Assembly (NCBI GenBank): GCA_040905245.1
Contig: JBBDRX010000031.1
Location: forward strand, 1-8,999
Reading direction: 5' to 3'
Origin: JBBDRX01 sp040905245
GTDB taxonomy: Bacteria; Bacteroidota; Rhodothermia; Balneolales; Balneolaceae
Length of the DNA stretch: 8,999 bases
In this document: piece by piece, positions 6,111-8,999 of the stretch
How the letters are laid out: each line of letters begins with the position of its first letter
Numbering within the stretch: position 1 is the first letter of the stretch
Translations under genes and position numbers: made by a program
Notes under the pieces: model-generated
What the model was told of the DNA's origin: nothing
The model's input: only the letters and a program-made list of their open reading frames with translations
The model's database searches: none

Positions 6111-6875
6111 ATGGCCAACCCGGAGAAACCGCTGATACTGGTCTGTAATGACGACGGAATATTCTCTCCCGGGATCAGGGCGCTGGCCGAAGTGGCCGAT
6201 GAGTTCGCCGATGTGGAGATTGTCGCGCCGGACCGGCAGCAGAGTGCTGTGGGCCATGCGATTACGGTCTCCACGCCGCTGCGTTCCCGCTCCTTTATGA
6301 TTGACGGGCGGTTCAGCGGTCAGGCGGTGTCGGGAACTCCGGCCGATGCGGTGAAGCTGGCGCACAACCAGCTGCTGAAACGCAAACCCGACCTGATCGT
6401 GAGCGGGATCAACCATGGCAGCAATGCCGGAATCAATATTCTCTACTCCGGTACGGTAAGCGCGGCCACGGAGGGAACCATTCTCGGGTACCCTTCGATC
6501 GCCATCAGCTGTACAGCCTACCATGAAGATGCCGACCTGAAAGGGGCACAGGAGGCAGCCAGAAAGGTGATCGGGTATGTTCTGAACCACGGGTTGCCGA
6601 GAGGGGTTACGTTGAACCTGAATGTACCGGAAGGCCCGTTGAAGGGGGTCCGGTGGGCGCGCCAGGCTAACAGCCGTTATGTGGAGGAGTTTGTCGGGCG
6701 TACCGATCCGCAAAATCGGGACTATTACTGGCTCACCGGCAAGTTCCAGTTACTGGAAAAGGACGATAATAACGACATCTCCATATTGGAAAACGGGTAT
6801 GCTTCACTGACGCCCATCCAGTACGATCTGACCTCCTATCCGCTTCTGCGTGAGCTGGAGAATATCTCCCTGTAA
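6111..6875 (+). CDS. surE: 5'/3'-nucleotidase SurE
   Basis: Metal-dependent phosphatase that removes phosphate from nucleoside 5'- and 3'-monophosphates (and short polyphosphates in some members) in the cytoplasm; linked to stationary-phase survival in E. coli. The 254-residue translation is full length. Metal-binding residues are in place: LVCNDDGIFSPGI with Asp14 and Asp15, APDRQQSAVGHAIT with Ser45, and SGINHGSNAGINILYSGTVS with Asn101. SGTPADAV (74-81) and the later LNLNVPEGP and NGYASLTPIQYDLT segments are typical. The ATG at 6111 lies 4 nt after the panB stop and lacks its own Shine-Dalgarno, so translational coupling to panB is likely. The TAA is 5 nt from the stop of the convergent lipase gene, leaving no room for a terminator. 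Confidence 0.97.
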   Translation: MANPEKPLILVCNDDGIFSPGIRALAEVADEFADVEIVAPDRQQSAVGHAITVSTPLRSRSFMIDGRFSGQAVSGTPADAVKLAHNQLLKRKPDLIVSGINHGSNAGINILYSGTVSAATEGTILGYPSIAISCTAYHEDADLKGAQEAARKVIGYVLNHGLPRGVTLNLNVPEGPLKGVRWARQANSRYVEEFVGRTDPQNRDYYWLTGKFQLLEKDDNNDISILENGYASLTPIQYDLTSYPLLRELENISL

Positions 6876-6880
6876 AGGCC

Positions 6881-7738
6881 TCAGAATCCCCGCTCTTTCA
6901 ACGTCCGGGCTGCTTCCTGCCAGAAACGTTCGAACAGTATTTTTCGCTCCTTGCTGACGCTCAAGCCAAGTTGTTCCAGATGGGAGAGAGGTACGGTGGC
7001 CAGATGTTCTCCGTGCATGGCAGACTCCCGTGAAACAAACGCGTCGTTGACACCCTCTTCCTCAAAAATATGGTTGTTCTGATACCGGTAGATGGCTGCC
7101 AGTGGATGGTCGGTTCCCTTGCCCACGGCCCCGCTGTAGGAGAAGTAGGCAACTCCGTTCAGGTCCGGATGTTCCGGGTTGAACTGTTCGGTGAGCCAGG
7201 ATCGGGTGAGCTGTCGGAGGGCACCAACCGCATCGCTTTTGGATTTGGGATAGACGCTGTTTCCGAACCAGTTGAAGGCGTCTCCCAGGACTTCTTGTAA
7301 CCGCTCCGGGGTTTTCAGAATTAATTCTGCCAGGCTGGTGCCCTTGTGTGGTGTGGCAAGTGTGGTCAGTGAGGCGACACGGTCGTGCAATCCCTCCTGA
7401 TGCAGGGCATATCGCATGTCGAGCCCGGCCATGCTGTGTGCAATGACATTGAACTGTTCAAAACCGTACTGGTCGCAAAGTTTGTCGATCTTTCGGTGCC
7501 ACTCTTTGGCCCGGGTTTGGATCGAGGCGTAGGGTACGATATTCGGGGCAAAAGCCGCGATTCCGTAACTCCGTAACTGCATACAGGCCTCGTTCATGGG
7601 GGAGGGTTTTACAATGGAAGCCATGACACCGTAGCCGTGACAGAGCAGAACGGGGTGTTTTAGCCGGATGAGATCCGGTTGCGGAAACTCTTTCAGCTCC
7701 AGTTTTTTCAAAATTCGTTCCGGTTCAATCAGCTTCAT
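6881..7738 (-). CDS. Cytoplasmic alpha/beta-hydrolase, triacylglycerol lipase-like esterase
   Basis: Probable serine hydrolase cleaving an ester or lipid; the substrate is unknown. The 285-residue protein shows the lipase layout: HPVLLCHGYG (28-37, oxyanion region), nucleophile elbow NVIAHSMAGLDMRY with Ser102, LATPHKGTSLAE (127-138, the usual TPHxGS motif), Asp232 in EGVNDAFVS and His253 in PLSHLEQLG, which form a plausible Ser-Asp-His triad. The elbow pentapeptide is A-H-S-M-A rather than G-x-S-x-G; an alanine in the first place is known from Bacillus LipA, but one in the last place is unusual. No signal peptide is visible, so it should act in the cytoplasm or at the inner membrane face. 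The ATG at 7738 overlaps the previous gene's stop as ATGA and follows a purine-rich GGAAGAGGA. The frame stays open to 7891, but that extension is antisense-like and is rejected. Confidence 0.87.
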   Translation of the reverse strand: MKLIEPERILKKLELKEFPQPDLIRLKHPVLLCHGYGVMASIVKPSPMNEACMQLRSYGIAAFAPNIVPYASIQTRAKEWHRKIDKLCDQYGFEQFNVIAHSMAGLDMRYALHQEGLHDRVASLTTLATPHKGTSLAELILKTPERLQEVLGDAFNWFGNSVYPKSKSDAVGALRQLTRSWLTEQFNPEHPDLNGVAYFSYSGAVGKGTDHPLAAIYRYQNNHIFEEEGVNDAFVSRESAMHGEHLATVPLSHLEQLGLSVSKERKILFERFWQEAARTLKERGF

Positions 7739-8190
7739 AGGTCCTCTTCCAATCGGGTCTGGAGTCGTATGGTTCGTACGATGTTGCGGTTGTAAAGCAG
7801 GTGAATGTGCAGATCCTTCTGTGGAAAGTGGACCTGCCCCGGTGTTTCTACACGGTAGGGCCGAACCGCCTGGTCCAGTTCGTAATGCCACTCTGTTTTG
7901 GAGAATTCCGGAGGGACGGCAATCGTGTACACTCTCCGGCTGTTAAGGGAGTCGATTGCGATGGTTTGTGTCCGGATACGGAGTGGGGGAACCGGATAGT
8001 TCTCCAGGGTATCCCGGATCAAATCGTCCAGCAGGGATGCAGACTGCAGGCGAGCCGGTGTATCCGGCTGCCAGGTGAAGTAGAGAACAAGGGCAAGGAG
8101 ACTGCAGACGGCCAGCAGCCGGACGATCCACCGTTTCGACTGAACTGTATCGCGTTTCCCCGAGGCCGATCTGCTCTCTTCCATTCGCAC
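7735..8190 (-). CDS. Small membrane-anchored protein of unknown function, coupled to the lipase
   Basis: I do not recognise this family. The 151-residue product has a basic N-terminus, one hydrophobic segment at about residues 23-40 (VRLLAVCSLLALVLYF), and then a soluble domain with alternating hydrophobic positions, e.g. RVYTIAVPPEF (86-96) and DLHIHLLYNRNIVRTIRL (126-143). This indicates a signal anchor with a small extracytoplasmic alpha/beta domain. The segment lacks a lipobox and a clear signal peptidase site. The start is GTG 8190 (AGGGA lies 9 nt upstream) or ATG 8184. The stop overlaps the lipase start by 4 nt (ATGA), so the two are surely cotranscribed and probably translated in a coupled way. 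It could be a partner, tether or regulator of the hydrolase; nothing in the sequence proves this. Confidence 0.75.
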   Translation of the reverse strand: MRMEESRSASGKRDTVQSKRWIVRLLAVCSLLALVLYFTWQPDTPARLQSASLLDDLIRDTLENYPVPPLRIRTQTIAIDSLNSRRVYTIAVPPEFSKTEWHYELDQAVRPYRVETPGQVHFPQKDLHIHLLYNRNIVRTIRLQTRLEEDL

Positions 8191-8312
8191 GAGTCTGGAT
8201 CCCTGTTGTTGTGGATCTGTCAGTTGGAGATGGTTTCCCTGTCTGTTACCTTTTTTCGATCCCGTTTCCGGGTTCCTGACGGATGTTTAAATGTAAGAAA
8301 AGCAGGCGTACA
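8191..8312. other. Divergent spacer between the membrane-anchored protein and the YghO-like gene
   Basis: This 122-nt spacer should hold promoters for both directions, but no perfect TAnnTTTG is present on either strand. A short inverted repeat, CCCG-TTTC-CGGG, lies at 8261-8272 after a T-run. It is too short and not followed by U residues on the plus strand, so I do not call it a terminator. Confidence 0.4.
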
Positions 8313-8999
8313 ATGGCATTCACAATTCTTCCTGTTCACTCTTCCCGAGAGGTGAACCAGTTTCATGAACTTCCCTTCCGGATCTATGATTCCTGGCCGA
8401 AGTGGATTCCCCCGTTTCGGTTCGAAATCGAGAAGATTTTTGACCGGAAGAAGAATCCGTTTTTCGGCTATGGTGAGTGTGAGCGGTTTCTGGTCATGGA
8501 TAATGGCCGGGTCTGTGGCCGCTTTGCCGTGATGACGCACGAAAAGAAGGACCATCTCTACGATCCGGTCATGGGAGGACTGGGATTTCTGGAGATGGAG
8601 GAGGATCCGGAAATCCTGGAAGCGATACTGACTTTTGCCCGCAATTGGCACCGGGACCGGGGGAGGGGGGCTTTCCGCGGGCCGGTCAACTTCGGAGAGA
8701 ACGATAACTACTGGGGACTGCTGGTCGAGAATTTTGACGAGCCGCCCATCTATGGAATGCAATACCACCCGCCCTACTACAAAGAACGGATCGAGCAGAG
8801 CGGGGCGGAGAAACTTGACGACCACTGGAGCTACAAGCTGTACTTTGACCGGCCGCTTCCCGAGCGGCTGGTGAAAATCACAGACCGGATCGAACAGCGT
8901 GATGGAGTGGAGTTCCGCCCGATCGACATGAAGAACCTCTATCGGGATGCGGAGTATATCCGGGAGATCTACAATGAAGGGTGGCGGGAGCAGGATATT
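8313..8999 (+). CDS. YghO-like GNAT-fold protein, N-terminal part (cut by window edge)
   Basis: Resembles the widespread uncharacterised E. coli YghO-like family, annotated as GNAT-type N-acetyltransferases of about 370-390 residues; no substrate is established. The first 229 residues are present. Seen: an N-terminal FHELPFRIYDSWPKWIPP stretch, CERFLVMDNGRVCGRFAVM (56-74), GGLGFLEMEEDPEI (88-101), and the family hallmark at about 122-157, which includes RGPVNFGENDNYWGLLVENF and then PPIYGMQYHPPYYKE. The ATG at 8313 follows a spacer of 122 nt from the divergent gene; no strong Shine-Dalgarno is seen. An ATG at 8291 is followed at once by TAA. The second GNAT half, with the acetyl-CoA loop, lies beyond the window. 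Confidence 0.85.
   Translation, partial: MAFTILPVHSSREVNQFHELPFRIYDSWPKWIPPFRFEIEKIFDRKKNPFFGYGECERFLVMDNGRVCGRFAVMTHEKKDHLYDPVMGGLGFLEMEEDPEILEAILTFARNWHRDRGRGAFRGPVNFGENDNYWGLLVENFDEPPIYGMQYHPPYYKERIEQSGAEKLDDHWSYKLYFDRPLPERLVKITDRIEQRDGVEFRPIDMKNLYRDAEYIREIYNEGWREQDI

Noticed and set aside
5015..6274. A 419-codon open frame on the minus strand opposite fabZ, panB and surE
   Set aside because: It spans three secure genes in antisense and has a His/Arg-rich, low-order composition typical of a shadow frame.
7739..7891. N-terminal extension of the lipase back to 7891
   Set aside because: It would overlap the upstream gene by 157 nt out of frame and resembles no lipase; the ATGA overlap at 7738 is the natural start.
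8261..8272. CCCG-TTTC-CGGG inverted repeat as a terminator
   Set aside because: The stem is only 4 bp, no T-run follows it in either useful direction, and it lies between divergent genes where no transcript needs to end.
1..8999. CRISPR arrays, insertion sequences, tRNA/rRNA genes, phage or defence modules
   Set aside because: No regularly spaced repeats, terminal inverted repeats, transposase motifs or RNA-gene signatures were seen; all substantial frames are housekeeping, metabolic or short unknown proteins.

Overview
The window carries ordinary chromosomal housekeeping genes, tightly packed on both strands, with no mobile element, CRISPR array, rRNA or tRNA that I can see. The likely source is a member of the Bacteroidota/Balneolota/Rhodothermota side of the tree. 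The reasons are the LigA signature ELKFDGAAI, two perfect TAnnTTTG (-7 type) promoter elements, a menaquinone-type UbiE, and few strong Shine-Dalgarno sites. The moderately high GC look of the DNA fits Balneolota/Rhodothermota better than most Bacteroidota. This placement is inference; no tree was made. A run of 10 N inside ubiE shows the sequence is a draft scaffold, possibly metagenome-derived.

Layout. Positions 1-2354, minus strand: a RodZ-like membrane protein with a helix-turn-helix, followed 5 nt later by ligA (NAD-dependent DNA ligase), which runs off the left edge of the window. Positions 2355-2613: a divergent intergenic region of about 259 nt, the longest gene-free stretch; I see only weak promoter candidates there. 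Positions 2614-6875, plus strand: comF, an unrecognised polytopic membrane protein, ubiE/menG (interrupted by the N gap), fabZ, panB and surE. The fabZ-panB-surE part is tightly coupled (1-nt overlap, then a 4-nt gap) and has its own promoter-like element. Positions 6881-8190, minus strand: a membrane-anchored protein of unknown function, joined by a 4-nt ATGA overlap to a cytoplasmic lipase/esterase. This pair converges on surE with only 5 nt between stop codons. From 8313, plus strand: a YghO-like GNAT-fold protein that continues past the right edge.

How the genes fit together. UbiE makes menaquinone. FabZ elongates fatty acids on acyl carrier protein. PanB makes the pantothenate precursor from which the carrier's phosphopantetheine arm derives, so fabZ-panB is a sensible metabolic pairing. 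SurE is a nucleotide phosphatase often found among housekeeping genes. ComF suggests a DNA-uptake capacity elsewhere in the genome. RodZ belongs to the cell-shape machinery.

I found no convincing undescribed defence or mobile system. The items most worth a second look are non-coding or small. They are three CGTAGAAT copies around the fabZ promoter element, a predicted leaderless mRNA for the unknown membrane protein, the unknown membrane-anchored protein coupled to a lipase with an A-x-S-x-A elbow, and a gap length in ubiE that can be predicted from the reading frame.
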